Assembly: GCA_018266775.1 (NCBI GenBank)
Contig: JAFDZS010000010.1
Location: 369,983-433,982 of the forward strand
Source: Bacteroidota bacterium
Lineage (GTDB): Bacteria; Bacteroidota; Bacteroidia; Chitinophagales; Chitinophagaceae
Reading direction: 5' to 3'
Length of the DNA: 64,000 nucleotides
This document shows positions 63,974 to 64,000 of the stretch, in pieces. A model generated the notes under the pieces. The model ran no database searches. It had not been told where the DNA came from and worked only from the letters and a program-made list of their open reading frames with translations. The position numbers and the translations under genes are program-made. Position 1 is the first letter of the stretch; every line of letters starts with the position of its first letter.

Positions 63974-63981
63974 CAAAGTTA
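63974..63981 (-). promoter_or_regulatory. Probable -7 box of the S8 protease gene
   Basis: On the minus strand the sequence reads TAACTTTG, fitting TAnnTTTG, 19 bases upstream of ATG 63955. A -33 box would lie at or beyond the window end. Confidence 0.5.
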
Positions 63982-64000
63982 ATAAAGAAATGCAGTCAGC

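Noticed and set aside
63956..63976. TTG start of the S8 protease
   Set aside because: It lies in the TAACTTTG promoter box; ATG 63955 begins a clean signal peptide.
1..64000. CRISPR array, tRNA, rRNA or transposase
   Set aside because: No spaced direct repeats, cloverleaf-like genes, rRNA stretches or transposase motifs were seen; the only regular repeats are short and isolated.

Overview
The window reads as chromosomal DNA of a Bacteroidota bacterium, most likely from the Chitinophagaceae or a close relative. The evidence is A+T-rich sequence, TonB-dependent receptor and CusA-TolC fusion genes of the Bacteroidota type, several TAnnTTTG promoter boxes (one complete TTTG-N19-TAnnTTTG at 32645-32675), and Bacteroidota-style mobilisation genes. 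The rank below phylum is inference. No tRNA, rRNA, CRISPR array or transposase was seen.

Positions 1-26800 are a copper/silver and zinc/cadmium resistance island, all on the plus strand. It holds two CusB-like adaptors, an SRPBCC-AAA fusion, a P2-type ATPase, a CPH-type copper ATPase (CopB), His-rich and DUF3347 periplasmic proteins, a heme-binding protein, a methyltransferase, a multicopper oxidase fused to a CopB-like barrel, a small heavy-metal-binding protein, an HMA-AraC regulator, CopA, a copper chaperone, a CusA-TolC fusion with its adaptor, a NicO-like membrane protein and a ZntA-like ATPase. The heavy-metal-binding motif YTCxMHP...CPxCxM occurs five times. Together these cover cytoplasmic export, periplasmic binding and oxidation, and trans-envelope efflux.

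Positions 26800-38500 hold a frameshifted DUF262 gene, plasmid-type genes (SSB, DUF932, RadC), and a second metal cluster: a MerR regulator with its lipoprotein and MerT-like partner, YnfA, ArsR, MerTP, a GDCCVxC protein, a TonB receptor and a CDF exporter.

Positions 38500-44450 hold an unassigned HExxH protein, a small hypothetical gene, a probable oriT and a mobilisation module (MobC-like accessory, relaxase, TraG/VirD4 coupling protein). No type IV secretion channel genes are visible, so the element is at least mobilisable.

Positions 44439-58010 are a defence island loaded directly at the 3' end of the coupling-protein gene. First comes a complete Wadjet system (jetABCD, minus strand), then a decayed copy of the 3' end of the coupling-protein gene, then a four-gene ubiquitin-like conjugation operon (Ubl, E2, JAMM peptidase, E1; BIL-like, minus strand). 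Divergent from that operon is a compact plus-strand set: sigma-like factor, small helical protein, ImmA/IrrE peptidase, HNH protein, zinc-binding protein and an unknown. A DUF1016 nuclease-like gene follows. The coupling-gene remnant between the two defence systems suggests stepwise accretion of cargo at one site.

From about 59400 the genes look like ordinary chromosome: a Prc-type S41 protease, a DinB-family protein and a subtilisin-like S8 protease.
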